Assembly (NCBI GenBank): GCA_025266875.1
Contig: JALLLT010000011.1
Coordinates: forward strand, 186,001-250,000
DNA: 64,000 bases
Reading direction: 5' to 3'
Origin: Fennellomyces sp. T-0311
Taxonomy: Eukaryota > Mucoromycota > Mucoromycetes > Mucorales > Lichtheimiaceae
The notes under the pieces are model-generated. The model was not told where the DNA came from. It saw nothing but the letters and a program-made list of their open reading frames with translations, and ran no database searches. Shown here one piece after another: positions 23,677 to 40,347 of this stretch (its first letter is position 1; each line of letters begins with the position of its first letter). The position numbers and the translations under genes were made by a program.

Positions 23677-25356
23677 CTACTTTCTTCCCTTTGTTAAGGT
23701 GAAGTTATCTACAATTTTTCCAAGGGAACCATCGAGTTTTGTCTGATGATGGGTGAAGGTGAGCGACGAAGGCGAAATTTTGACAGTGGAATAGCCGTAG
23801 CTGTCATAACGAACAGCAGACCAATTAGGATAAGGACCTGTGGTATTGAACAAAACAGTAGATTCCGGAGGACCAGCATTACCATTAATGACTTCAACGT
23901 ATGAAGCAGCATTATGGAAAACACCATTTCCGGCAACCTCTCCCTTGGCAACGGGCAATGTCCGCTCATAATTGTGGACATGACCACTAGAAAATAAATT
24001 AAAATAAAAAAGAACATGAGACACTCTCCTCGTGACCTGAGATTACGCAGTAACTTACGTAAGGTAGAGATCCACCTTGTGCTTCAGCAGCAATGGCTCA
24101 AGGGCACCAAAATGTTCTTGTGTGACGTTGTTGACGGGTCCGTCACGGATACGGGCAGCGTTCGAACCACAGTCTTCGCTGCCAGGTGCGCTGCAGTAAA
24201 CGGGATGATGGGTGATCAGGATAATCCAAGGACGCTCCTTTCTATGCTTGTTAGCCTCGGTCAAGTCTTCATCGAGCCAGTTAATCGCAGTAAGGATCAT
24301 ATCGTCAGTACCATCGAAATAGACTTCAGTGGAGAAAGACACTAGATGCAGTGATTTGTAGTTGAACGAATACATGACTGGGTTATCAAAATGCGAGTCC
24401 TCGAACGGCAAGTTCTTGAAGCGATTTTTGTATTGTGAATAATTTGAATAACCCTCGTGATTACCGGGTACACCCATATAAGGAACACGGGCCCATACTT
24501 CTTGCATCAGGTTCATGTACTGATCACCTTTTTGTCCATCAAAATCCTTCATATCATAAGCCTACGATGTAGAGTGTTGAATGTAAAGTATCAGAGTAGC
24601 TCTGAAATAAGACATACTTGGTCGCCAGATAAAGTCATAAAGTCATACTTGTGAGCCTTGGACTGTTCAATAAGTTGTGGCAGTGCGACAGCGTTGTTCA
24701 ATCCCTAAATGAAAAACCGGTAAGAGGGGAGTTTTGTTTACAAATATATATCACCAATGTTTACTTACAATATCAGCGATTGCCAAGAAACTAAACTCCT
24801 TACGTCTCGAGGCTGTATGGAACTCGTATATGGATGACCAAAACCACTTGGAATCCTTGTAAGCACCGACTTTGTATTGGTAGATGGTAGCAGCCCGAAG
24901 TTTCTTGGTCTTGGCTCGGTGCAGGGCGATAGTGCGATGCGCATCTCCTTCATTATCGAACTCCCAGCTCTATGAAGTTTATTTTAGGTTTATTTAATAA
25001 AATCCAGCATTGCCGATCCACCACCTTACCTCTGCCTCCACAATTTCGGGTGATGATTTGTGCGTTTTCTTGGGCCAATATTTGAAGACAGCATGCTCAG
25101 CAGGTGATAATGTGGCAAACTCGACACGTGCGTATTTGGCCTCGTCTGCAAGCGAGAGATGGATTTGCTGTGGCTCGATGGCTCCATAGGTACGGTTCCA
25201 GTCAACATCTGGGTACGAGTTGTACCTATCTGGCTCTGGCCACATGCCAGGCCCGCCCGGAAATTCTTGATCCTCTGCACGGGGGACGACAATGGTATAT
25301 GCCGACACTGCGGTTGCAGCAATGACCAATAACACGAAAGCTGAGAGTCTCGGCAT
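23677..25356 (-). CDS. Purple acid phosphatase (secreted metallophosphoesterase)
   Basis: Releases phosphate from organic esters outside the cell, using a dinuclear metal centre. Five exons (25030-25356, 24769-24969, 24618-24704, 24059-24561, 23677-23986) close in phase to 475 residues. The ATG at 25356 gives a signal peptide, MPRLSAFVLLVIAATAVSA; an in-frame ATG nine codons upstream is less suitable. An Fn3-like N-terminal domain precedes the catalytic domain. Metal ligands are visible in order: ADIG (usually GDxG, the Asp is kept), GDQAYD, GNHE, ITHHPVYC and SGHVHNYER. The TATA-like TTTATATATG at 25401-25410 and a CACGTG box at 25436 lie upstream, consistent with phosphate-responsive control. 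Several NxS/T sites fit secretion. Confidence 0.93.
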
Positions 25357-25435
25357 GGAGAATGTAGCAAAGGGATCACACAAACACCTCCTTTACCCAA
25401 TTTATATATGAAGCCCGTTCAAGGTCAGATAGGGG

Positions 25436-25441
25436 CACGTG
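25436..25441. promoter_or_regulatory. CACGTG (Pho4/NUC-1-type) box upstream of acid phosphatase
   Basis: A palindromic CACGTG lies 80 bp before the phosphatase ATG, just beyond a TATA-like element. In other fungi phosphate-starvation bHLH factors bind this hexamer. The link here is inferred. Confidence 0.4.
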
Positions 25442-25678
25442 TACGTTTTGTTTGATTATCCTGCAAGTTGATTTCATCGCCAATATGGAAAAATAGTATC
25501 TATTTCGTCAGTGTAACCAACATGTCGCCCAATCGTTACAAGATCACTGTTAGATCTTTAACATTTAAAACACATGCACAACTTTCAGCCTCCAATGAGA
25601 TGATAGCTTCTGTCCATATGGGCAAAAAATGCGGGAAAACTCAAAATGTGTATTTGTGCATAAACGGATAATAAAATT

Positions 25679-27465
25679 CTATACTTTCAGCAATGGGCCG
25701 GTGAATGACGCAGGGATGGATCGTGTAATGGATGCGTAGTTGTTGATATGCTGGGACCCGCCAGCGCCGTACCAGAACAGAACCCAATTGGTATCCTTCA
25801 GTCGCAAGTATCCGTTCGAGCGTTCAAAGTACCTTTTTTTAAAAAATAAGAAAGTTAGCTTCTGTTTACATCGCATTAAGAGTGATAAAACAGATCTTTA
25901 CCATTTATTGACGCCGTTATCCTTGCGACTCCGCCATAAAAGTTCTGGATATGCGTCGCACATTTGCTTCCACAGAATGTCCGTTAGCCCGATACCTTGG
26001 CTGGTTGGAGCAATCGCGAATTTATCAAGGTAATAGTGGCCTCCCTGTTCTTTTGTCATGATGACCGCACCCTCATAGTCCCCAGCAATGATTGCGCCAG
26101 CCAGCACCTTTCGAAGCCGATCGTAAAATCCATCCGCATCCAACTTTTTCTGAAAACTAGCCTCCAGCAACCGGGTCAACTTATCCAAATCCAAGTCGTC
26201 GACATTGTCAAAAGTATTGATCTTAATACCATGGCGCAAAACCGTAGTTCGGAGCTTGTTCACACGGTCCAAGTCTTGGTTGGGAAGTGAGGATGAGTAC
26301 AGCGGCTTGTCAGTAACCAAATTGGCAATAAGTGCAGATGGGAGTGAGGATGTAGGTACAATAATAGCGGACGACGAGGTGGGTAGATCAGAAAGACAGG
26401 TACGAATCATGTCGAGGTTTTGAAGAGCGGTGGGGTATAAGTGCTGCCAGTCTGCATTCTGATCAAATGCCTTTACGATAGAATCGTATTCTTCCTGGAC
26501 GTTGACCAGACTGTGGGCCGTCCCCGGTCGTTCGTGATTGACAATACCGCCTTCATTGTTGATCACGACGATTTTGGCCGGTATCTGGTTTTGTCGACGA
26601 ACAAGTTTTTGAGTCAATGCAATCATGGCCTGGTTTGCTGTGATGGGTTGCTGTCGTCCAGGCTCGTTTGCCATGATAGGCACAATAACGGGGATTTGTC
26701 TATTCTCCAAGGCAGATTGGATAAAGTCGAGATGTGTTTCGATCCCGTTGACGCCTTGTTCCAATACGCCACTGCCATGGATAAGTCGGGCACGACCCCC
26801 GGCCTTTTCGATACTTTCGATCAATGCCATGCTCTCGCGGATCATCGCTTTGGTCAGTTCCGCCGACGATTCATTGGTTGGCCACTGCGCATTATCGACA
26901 ACCACAATGGATGTCAGTCCCAGTTTTTGGAGCTTGACCAGTGTCGATCCAACAGATTTCCACCCTTGCTTCTCGAACGGACCCTCCACTTTTGTAACAG
27001 CAAGTTGATGGGGCGCCGTTGAGAGCAGCGAATCCACATATTTTTGAGACGATTGCATTTTGCTGCGTGTAGTTGCGGTGCTGCCAGACACCAGTTGGGA
27101 TGTGGTTAATTGGGGTTGGGGAACGTATCGCTTCAGAAAGTGCTGGAGTTCTCGCTTGCTGGGTGCCGTGTTCATAAGGTTTACTAAGAGATCCTATATA
27201 TCAAATTAACTGTGCATAAGAACGTATTCCCCCTCATACTTCTCCTGCATTATACTCACCCGAACATTCTCTTGCTTCCCTTCGTCTTCACTCTAGAAAC
27301 AACACAATTCGGCGTTAGTTTCGGTTGCAGCCGATCTGGCTTGATTGCAATGGTGCTTACAGCTTGTTGTTGTGCTTGAGGCTGTTGTCGCAATGCAGAT
27401 AATCCTCGCACATGACACCGGTTACACGTCGTACGTGCGAGAGGTTTGGCAAAATGTCGCAGCAT
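25679..27465 (-). CDS. ARG2: N-acetylglutamate synthase, mitochondrial
   Basis: First step of arginine synthesis: acetyl-CoA plus glutamate gives N-acetylglutamate in the mitochondrial matrix. Exons 27292-27465, 25902-27193 and 25679-25832 close to 539 residues. The Arg-rich N-terminus MLRHFAKPLARTTCNRCHVR is a matrix-targeting type sequence. The first splice joins CVVSR to DLLVNLMNTAPSKRELQHFL, a good family match. An amino-acid-kinase-like domain (for example LTSIVVVDNAQW, NNEGGIV) is followed by the GNAT-type NAT domain: AVIMTKEQGGHYYLDKFAIA, SQGIGLTDILW, ending DTNWVLFWYG. An alternative donor at a GTGAGT after MFG breaks the frame and was not used. The gene lies 322 bp upstream of the acid phosphatase start, same strand, with no functional link evident. 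Confidence 0.92.
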
Positions 27466-29011
27466 GGCAAGAAAGTGGACAAACCGTCAAGCGCTTTTTT
27501 TTTCTTATAAACTTCCCAAATCATGGTGAGTCACGTTGCGCTGTTTGAGCGATTCGGCATGACGGCCCACTTATCACTTTTTTTCAACGCTGAAAAAACC
27601 TCGTTCTTTATCGAGATGAGGTTTTTTTTCGGGTTATTACCTCATGAAAGCCCCGGACTGGGTCGTACATTGTCCCATTTCATACTGTCTCGATGGAGTT
27701 ATTTTAGCTGCAAGTGGAGCCAAATGATTCCGCATCTTGTTATTAAACTGAAGACCAATATTTACGTGGTAACCACGTTAATAATGGGAGAAACGAACGG
27801 CAAATTATTCTTCGGCTATCATCAATAGTTATGTCTTTTCATGGCCCAGTTCAACCAGACGATAACTTTACAATATATTGAGTCAAAATGTTTCATTGCC
27901 CAGCTGTTACATCGATACGTGAAAATCCTTATCGGAAGACTGCTATATTCAGCTGATCACGCAGTTCATGGCTTGGTTCATTCATTGACAGTGCATAGAC
28001 TCCAAAAACAAGTGCATACCAATAGTAAGAGTAGACAGGTAACCTGAAGAACCAAGATAAAAGTGCGCACGAGCAAATGCATAGCAACCGGGGTATCCAT
28101 GTCAACCAGCTTCTAGAATGTTGATAGTTGAAGTCAACCACCTTTTTTCCCAAGTAACAAATACATTGCATACTTGAGCATAATTTTTCGTGCATGCTTC
28201 TGTAGAAATATATCATTTCTATCACTAACTAATGTTTCTATAGCTATAGACGTATCCCTATTATTTCATTGGTTACATTAGCTTCTACGCAACTCTGTCC
28301 AAATCAACAACCACACCATCGCGACGGCTTTATTGCTTAAAAACATCTCTTTAAGGAACACATGACAACAACTAATCTGATTTCCGTTGTGCCTAGAATC
28401 TCGTTTGGAACTATTGGCAACACTTTGCATAGGTAGGTAGCCGAGAACTTTGAATCACTAGCAGTAACCGTTCGTGAATACACCAATTCACTATTGTCTC
28501 TCTAGATCACAGATGAGCTGCAGCGAGGTACATGAGCATGCATGAAGATAATCACTATGGTTTTTTTGTCGTTCAAAGTACAGTGCGTAATTATCGGCGG
28601 TAGCACATAGCCCAGTTCCTTTCTTGCCGGAGTTTACGAATCAAAGCTTATAAAACAAGTGCGGATCATTCGGATTGGACTTTTATAGGCATGATCGATT
28701 TCGGGATGATCCGTGGAGAGTGAGAGAAAAAAGAGAAAAGTTTATGCATAGAGGAACAAGATGGAAGGCGAGAAAACGGTCTGGCCAAATGTTCTTGAAA
28801 AGTCAACTTTAAAAATCACTTAAAAGAGATAAGGTCTCGTCAGGTTACTGAAAAAGTCAAAAGACATGACGCCAGCTGCAACAATCACGGTTTAGCTTGT
28901 TGCACTGCACCCACCAAAAAAAAGTTCGTGTTGCTTGTTTACTTTAATTGAATGAACAATCTAATCCTTTATACACGTTTGTCAGCTTTGGAAGCAAATT
29001 CGTAATCCCCC
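27466..29011. other. Divergent intergenic region between ARG2 and PKC1
   Basis: Holds both promoters. No gene was found; short frames on both strands lack domains. Confidence 0.5.
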
Positions 29012-32830
<3,819 letters not shown>

Positions 32831-33232
32831 TGATGCCAAAAAAAAAAAAGAAAAATAATAACGTGTAAAAGCTGTTTCAATAAGGTTCTATATCTTACTC
32901 TCACAAAGAGATCATCGCGTCACTTCCGTCTGGATAAAAAGCTAAAAGTTTCTAATGACTCGTGAGAGTATGTATCATTGCTGGGAAATGCTTCGCGAGT
33001 CACCTGTTCCATAAGTAAATAGCTGCATCTGACACATTTTATGTATACTGAGTAAAGGGGTTGCTGGCATGCATCCATCATCAAGTTTGAAAAAAACAAG
33101 TGCAGTATAGATGCTAGCATACGGAAAAAAATAAGTAACGAGAGGATATATTTTCTTAACATTAGTAAAAGGTATAAGTTTTTTTGTTTCTTTATACACA
33201 TAAATCACATCATAGGGGACACAAACACTTGC
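32831..33232. other. Convergent spacer PKC1/LRG1
   Basis: A 402-bp 3'-to-3' spacer with A-rich tracts. No gene is seen. Confidence 0.5.
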
Positions 33233-36200
33233 TCATCTTCCAACTTGTTGAGGAGTCGTTGTCGGTAAGACAACCGCTGACCGTGTTGCCAAAGGAGATA
33301 TACTGCCTACATCGCCGGGCCGAGTACTGCTCGCATCTTTCCGCAGCTTCATCAGGCTGGAATAGGTACGTATAAATTCTTTGGATGATGTCAAATCGGC
33401 ATTATAGAGCGCCTTCATCATATTTGTGTCTTGCATTAATACTGTAAATTCCGGCGGTACCTTGATAGATCATAAAATTGTGTCAGACATCACACATCCA
33501 ACGAACAAGAGTGGCGACTTACCATGGTAAAATCGGCTTGGTATTTGATCAGCATTGTGACGACGTCGATCTCTTCACGTGTGGTCTGCAACGGTGAGGC
33601 GTACAGTACGCTTGGGGCGAATATCCGGGCGAGATTGTGGAGATCCATTCGATTATGTTCATGGTACGAAGCCACATGGTTCAAGAACAGGAACAGAAGC
33701 TGCATGACATCCCGATTAGGCTTGGGTAGCATGCAACATGCAAAATACAAGACGGTCTTGGCTTCTGCGTCACTGTCCATTTCTACGTGCGCATGTTAGC
33801 GATCATTATAGATTGCATATGATGTGGACGGGGTACAACTTACGCAAGGAGGTGAGGAATAGTTTGTGCAGCTTGAATGTCAGTAGTGGCTCGGGGAGAT
33901 CGCGGACAAATCGTTTTAATAAGGCTGCGAGTTGGATGGCAGACGAGTCTTGAAACAGCCGCTGCACGTAATCGTAGCCTTTGTCAATCATGTCGCAGGT
34001 CTCCTTGAGCTCACGGATATTGCCATTCTTGCGGAAGATGCCTTCGACACGCAAATCTATATATATACAAACATGTTTACGTGTAAGTTATGTACACATA
34101 CACATAACAAACAACAAATCTGCTAGCGTTACCTTGCTGAAGCAGAGCCAGGATAATGTTCTGCACCACCACAGGCACCAGCGCATTCTCCGAAAAGCAT
34201 GCAGCCATGATCGGGTGATGGGTCATTACGTAGCTGTCTGCAGCACGTGTCCCCGATTGCTTTTCACGCATGGGAACGACAGACAAAGGCGCACCAAATA
34301 TTTTGCCGTTGGAGGTATCCATGGATGACGAAGGCGACGGTAACTTGTGACCCGTGCGAAAGTGCATCTTGACCTTACCCCACAACGATTCCTTTTTGCA
34401 CTCGACCAGTGACAGCAGCTCCTCAAATTGAAAGTGGTTGCTAACATGACGCTCGACGTATAATGCTGCAAGACTTCGCACAATGGAGTCCTGGATTGTC
34501 GTCAGTTCTGCGAGCCAGTATGGGCCATTTTGAGACGGTGGTGTTTCGTCGTCGCCAAAGATTTGTTGCAGATCACGACGTTGCTGCTGCGGCCGTCCGG
34601 CTGTACTGAGTGCTCGTCGCAAGGTTGTGCCGAGTTTCTTGCTCGAAAGCGAAGATGGCGAATAGAATTTTTCGTTATTGAACTCGTCGTGCGTGTTTCG
34701 TTGAACGATGGTCATGGCGCGTCGCGGTAAAGAGTCAAAATCGGGAAGAGCTGACTTTGTGCGCTTAACGGCATTATGGTTGGGCAGAATTGGCCCAAAC
34801 GCCGTCTGTTCTTGCTGGAATCGCACTACGGCCGGGGCAGAGTCGAGAGTCATTCGGCGAGCGGGAGAAGGAGAAGAAGAAGTTTGCTGTCGGGTGATGT
34901 GCTGATACGCTTTATTTACATGGTGTTGTTGCAGTTTGTTGTTGGCGGGCAACCCGCTTTTGCCTATAACAATATGATCAGCAAAAAAAAAAAATATATG
35001 CTTGTGCGACGTTACCGCTGGGAACCTGGTGAACTCGTGCCACTGCGACGCGCAACAGGTGCATACATTGTTCGAGCTGGGTTACGCGGGAAAGCGGTGT
35101 TTGCTGCATCGTATAGTTCCGTCGCTTCTTTGGATCGATAGTGCAGCGGTCGCAGAGTAAAATTAAGTTTGCTTCTGCATGCTTGGCCACCGAAGAAAGT
35201 CGTCCTATCCGTGCGTTCAGTGGCGGATCGATGGGATGGTGACATCCGCTGCACAAAAGACATCGCGTGTGCCATCGTGCATGGCCGAAACGCCAGCAGC
35301 CGTCCTCAATCATCATGTTGCATTGGAAGCACGCGTCGAGGCTGGCAAGCACGTTGCTGGGCACGGTGGGATCCGCCATGGAAAAGGGCTCGTCTTTGAA
35401 GCAGTAGCGGCCACCAATGAACATCCTGCTTTTCTTTAACGGCGCAAACTCGTCCAGAAACGTCAGCATAGCAGTGTTGACGCCATATTCGTGTTCCTAT
35501 CAATTCAAAAGACAGTTCTTGTTTTAATGTGAGGTGAACCTAAACAACAACAACAGCAAACGTCTGCTTCTTACCATTTCGAGTGCTTCGGTGATACCAA
35601 GCCGCAAGCATTCCTTTAGATTGGTGGCCAGCGTGGTGACGAATCGAACGACGTCCTTGGTGAAATCGTCCTGGCGCTCGAAATGGTCGATGGCGTAGTT
35701 TCCCTTGGCGTCCACCATGTCGAAAAGCCTCAGCACTTGTGCGCCGATCACCCGCGACCATTTGTCACACTCGTACACTTTCTTATTTGAGAATTTCTAA
35801 ATTTTTTCCAACGAGAATTCCTCGCTTGTTTCTGTCTTACCTTGGGGCTTATGCTCCTCGAAAAGGGTATGGATCTTTTGATGCGCTGAAAACAGAACAT
35901 ACAGGTGCCATGCGACCTGATTGGCCATCCGGATGCTCTCCACGCACGCCCCCGCCGTGATGTTCAGCGCGAGGTCTGAGATGGATGATGTCAGCGAGTC
36001 CTCGTACACCTTGAGCTCGTTCCACACATGTTTTCGCTTCGTTTCCATCGCTGTTTGCGTCTTTGACAGCTCGTCCGGGCTCATCAGCAAGAATGCATCT
36101 ACAAGTTACCCATTGTGAGGCGCTGAACGAAGGCTTTTCCCCCGATTCCCCCCCCCTTTTATATGTATATATATCTATATATACCATGGTGATCTTTGCG

Positions 36201-36984
36201 TTGGTCTGCTAATCTGACGTTCCAGTACTGTCGATTGGTAATGCGTGAGCCCCCAAAAATAATAGACGGATGGCTTGCGCTGCTTTATTACCTTTTGAAT
36301 CATAAAACATTCATGGTGCCACCGTTTTTCTGGATCGATGCGGTCATTTACAAGTTGGGAAAGTACGGCTTGGCCGCAGCCTTGACAAGCTGTGCCACGT
36401 ACGAGCGAGAAATGGTATGGGCAGTAAGATCGGCCGTTGTATGGGTGTGTTTCCTTGGTATCGTCGAAATAATACTCTTTTCGATGGCTGCGGATGATTT
36501 TGCTGGATCGCTTCTGCGGTGCCTTTTTGGCCAACAGACAGCCCGGACACCGCACGCACTGTTCATGGTATTTGTGTCCACCGATTATTTCTAGTGGCGT
36601 TCCTTCCAAAAGTGGCTCTCCGCACTGTTTACATAGCAGATTGAGCCTGGTATAATAATGCTGTTCGCAGACGATCGATCTCGATGTGCCGTCATGATCC
36701 AACGCGTAGTATTTGTCTGTTACGGGCATATGACAATCCTATGAGGGCGGTGAGAAAAAAGAGAGAGAGAGAAAAAAAAAAACTGTCATGATCGAATGAA
36801 ACCCTCCTCCCCTTTGTTCCCCCATAATCACCCACCCACACACACACGCACACACACACACACTCCTTGTTTTTCATTGTCGTCGATATGGCCCATTTTT
36901 TATATATATAGGAAGGGCGCCCCTCATGCGCGTCTGGGAAGCAGGGACCACCATGCAGTAATATATAAAAAAAACCGACCCACA

Positions 36985-37021
<37 letters not shown>

Positions 37022-37259
37022 TGCAACTTGCCTCGCAGACAAAACACTGATAATGGTATATTCGGCCCAGTGCCTGAATAGGTGACCGATCGCTTCGTAC
37101 ACAGGGCTGATCGCAGTTGAAGCAGTAATGTTGAGGAACAGCACCGGTGGCGGCGCCGGTGCTCGCTGTGCGTCGGGAATGTGTGTGAGGTTGGTCCAAG
37201 AGGTAGACGTCTTTCTGGTCGCGATCGAGCGGTGGTGTGAGTTTGTCGTCGTTCAGCAT
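33233..37259 (-). CDS. LRG1: LIM-domain Rho GTPase-activating protein (Lrg1-like)
   Basis: Negative regulator that stimulates GTP hydrolysis by Rho1. The start is ATG 37259 (MLNDDKLTPPLDRD) and the stop 33233-33235. Order: LIM1 (HYCFNCDQPCVRSD, HYQCFVCE, continued across an intron rich in CA/GA repeats), LIM2 (LLCKQCGEPLLEGT, KYHEQCVRCPGC), a second finger with RGTACQGCGQ, then after helical exons a third LIM (DACFQCNMMIEDGCW, CLLCSGCHHPID). The C-terminal RhoGAP domain has LRVEGIFRKNGNIRELKET with the arginine finger, LLKRFVRDLPEPLL and NRMDLHNLARIFAPSVLY. The last splice joins YQADFTM to VPPEFTVLMQDTNM. LIM-LIM-LIM-RhoGAP matches yeast Lrg1, which acts on Rho1 upstream of Pkc1, the convergent neighbour. 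Small-exon borders in the middle are approximate. Confidence 0.9.
36831..37022. repeat. CA and GA dinucleotide tracts in an LRG1 intron
   Basis: A CA-rich tract at about 36831-36862 and a CA tract running into a GA tract at about 36979-37021, both inside the intron that splits the first LIM domain. Confidence 0.85.
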
Positions 37260-37588
37260 ATTTTTTGCCTGGTGTTATGCCGACACAAATAAGGTTTTAT
37301 AAAATAAGAGAGAGAGAGAAAAAAAGAGAAAGAGAGAGACGGGAAAAAGAGCAGGCGCGCAAGAGGGGGAGAAGGGGGGGAAGGATATAACTAGCAGCCA
37401 AAGCTATACTCTTTTCAAAAAAAGAGTTATCAGGTCCCCACTTGCTTGTGCACCCAAAAAAAAAAGTCATATTATTTTTAGCTATTTGCTGCTGCCTTCT
37501 TCCAGCGATCACCATAAGCAGCGGCTTGCGAATGCCATTGGTGGGTCTACCGCAAGTGTCAGGTGAGATCAATCATAATAATAATATG
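37260..37588. other. Spacer between LRG1 start and ELG1 stop, purine-rich
   Basis: A GA-rich low-complexity run at about 37306-37340 on the plus strand, then G-rich and A-rich tracts. This is the probable LRG1 promoter; no gene is seen. Confidence 0.5.
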
Positions 37589-40347
37589 TCATACCAAATT
37601 GGTCATTGCTCGCTCTCGTTGCAGTAATTCAATGCAATCGTCGTCTAGCTTCAGGTGCTGTTTCCGACGGGAAGCCCGTTTTCGTCGCCCGCTCTGCTGT
37701 TGCGCTTGCATCTGACACATGGCTCGGATGTAAGGGACATATTCGGCCATTATCACGCTGCAGACTGGATTGCTAGCCAGTCGCCAGGTTAGTATCCGCC
37801 GAAGAGCCTCACTGCATTCATTATAGGCAGTTGTTCTATATTTGACATTTAGCGTGTGCTCGGGCGCATGATCCGGGCCGCCGCTTTATATAAATATATA
37901 TATATATATTTACCGCGTGTAGCACAGCCCGCCCCAGATACCGGCTCCTTCTTGAATCTCTGTTCGCCACTTGTGATGCTGCACTCGCTTGCTGTTCAAC
38001 CATTGGATCATTCCCTCCAGCTCTGCCAACTCGGGCACTACCGTGTTGCCAATAACACTGATCGTGCCGTCGTATCCAGATACCTGGTCTTTGCCTTCTG
38101 ACTCATTCAGCATGAGCTGCTGCTGAGTGTGTGAGTGGATCAACCCAAAAAATTACACGCAGCACAATTCCAACAACTTCACCTGACATTGGTTCGCCTG
38201 CCGTGTAATCCATGTGTCTGAGAATGCTGCAGTCTCAAGCGCACGATACGTTGCAAGGAGGTCAGAGCCAAAGAACTCCTTGGCTGTGATGGCCCTGCGT
38301 CGTGGCTCCACCCTTTTGTTGTTGTTCATCAGTTGGCACAGTTCGAGGACATCAATGTCTTCCGGTTGGATGTCCGTCGCCAGTCGCAGCACTAGATCAT
38401 CGCTATCTGTTGCCATATACTGGCTGAACAGGCCGGTGCACGTACGAAATCGCCCCGTTTTGGAGAGATCATCAGTCGGCAGCTGTTTGCACCAAACTTC
38501 CAGGGTATGTATCAACTGCCGTAAGTCGCCGCCCATCACGGCCACAAGATAGAGCAGATCTGATGGATCGACTACATATCCCTCCTTAAAACACAAGAGT
38601 TGCAGATACGGCATCAGATTGTTGGTCGTTTGAGGAGCAATATATATCGCCTTTTCCAGTTTCAATGCTTCGGTCGGTACCATATCGGTATCTGTGTCAC
38701 CATTTAATGAGCCGCTTTTTTTTCTGTTGATTTAATATAACGCTTACCATTACAGGTCATAATGATGGGTCGCTTGCTTTTTTGCGCCAGTTCCTGGACC
38801 GCAGCCCAAAAGCCCTTATCGTCCTCATAGAGCAGATCCACTTCCTCCAGCAGAATCAGACTCTGTTTGGTTGGGCCCAAGAACTGCTTGGCGTTCGGGG
38901 CCTTTTCCTCCACCACCTCCTCCTCTTCGTCTTCTTCCACATCCAAATCCATATCGTCCGTATCACTTTCGTCCTCTTTGGGTTTGATGGAGATGCGCGC
39001 AAAATGGTTCATGATGGACCCGCTGCTTTTCTTTGCTGCGTCGGTTCGACGTTTCTTCTTGGTGGCACTGCTGTCGTTGGACGGCTGCTGTCGCTTCTTA
39101 GGTTTCCGAAAGATGCTTAAGATATCCGCGGATTCAGCGAAATTGACATGATGACTCTCTGTCATTTCACCCACGGCTGCCATGACATCCTTGCCTGCGC
39201 GTCGCATCCCTGCGTTGATTTCAAACACTTCGTATCCCAATTGCTGTGCGATAGTGTACACACTGGCGGTCTTGCCGACCCCGCATCCACCAAAGATCAG
39301 CATCATGTTGGACTTGACGTTGGACTGCTCCTTGCGTGTCCGCTTCCTTGGTCTCTTGGATACCATCTCAAAGTCAGAGTCATCGCTGTCATCCGAAGGG
39401 ATCCTGTCGTCATCCTCAAGTGTCAACTCATCCATCGATAGATCGGGTGACGAGTCGCGTTTTGCCATCTTTCGTCGTCCTTCATCCTCGCGACTCGACA
39501 CCTTGAGTCGTCCCAACCAGTCCAGCATGTAGTTGAAACTGCGTTGGTCGCCTAGCAATCCATCCACCGTCCGAGGTCGATACTTTTCTGTCCATGGCAA
39601 GTCGCTTGGCACTTGCTCATCCAATAACGTGTTGAAGAGTGCTTGACATGCCGGTATCTCCTTCCACTGGCTCTCGCGATACACTTGATCCATGATGTGT
39701 TCAATTTCATCCCGCGACAAGTCCGGCTTTTGCTTTCCCTTGGGTTGCTTCTTTTTTGTTGTTGTTTCAGTGGGAGGTTCCGACTGCTTCTGACGGCTCG
39801 CCATTGATTGGAAAAAGGACGTGCCGTGCTTGGCAATGATATCGCGAACATGAGGCGACGTGTTCTGTCGCAATGGTGGTGTTTCTATGGGCGAGAACAT
39901 TTCCTCGTCCTCCAGTTGTCGGACATGTCCACCTCGAAACACGTTTCTGTCGGGCCACATGGGTTCTCGCTTTTGCTGCTGTTGCTGCGGTGTTGGTTCA
40001 TCTTCTGGGCAGCCGTAAAAGTCAAGATACAGCTGCTCTTCCAATGAAAGCGGGTTTGTATCGAGTATCGTCTCTCTTTGCTCTTGTCGTCGTTGCTCCC
40101 TCAGCGTTTCCCGATACTTTGCATAGCGTTTGGCTGCCGACGTCGAGCTCTCGGCTGGACAAGGTTCTTCGGCAGGTTTCTTGTTTTCCTTTTCACTGGA
40201 CGGCAACTTTGACTTGACCATGGCAGTTGATTTGACTGGTGGGTTCGAATGGCTCTTTGTGGGCATGGATCGTTTGTAGGTTGTCTTGGGCTGCATTTTG
40301 GTAAAGAACGGATGCAAAGCCTTGTTTCCATTGCTATCGGTTGTCAT
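37589..40347 (-). CDS. ELG1: Elg1/ATAD5-type RFC-like clamp unloader large subunit
   Basis: Large subunit of the alternative RFC that removes PCNA from DNA after replication. Exons 38748-40347, 38183-38691, 37914-38122 and 37589-37835 close to 854 residues. The start MTTDSNGNKALHPFF contains a PIP-like box (residues 8-15). LPWTEKYRPRTVDGLLGDQ opens the RFC region. Walker A is GGCGVGKTASVYTIA, followed by GYEVFEINAGMRRAGKDV, the ATAD5-type variant. After an acidic insertion, Walker B is LILLEEVDLLYEDD and sensor 1 is MTCND. The C-terminal collar includes MGGDLRQLIHTLEVW and ends EYVPYIRAMC plus a basic tail. A GTG-led extension to 40473 is not used. The last intron (78 nt, 37836-37913) begins with a TA repeat. 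Confidence 0.9.

Noticed and set aside
37884..37913. 30-nt intron in ELG1
   Set aside because: Too short for a fungal intron; the acceptor at 37836-37837 gives a normal 78-nt intron in the correct phase.
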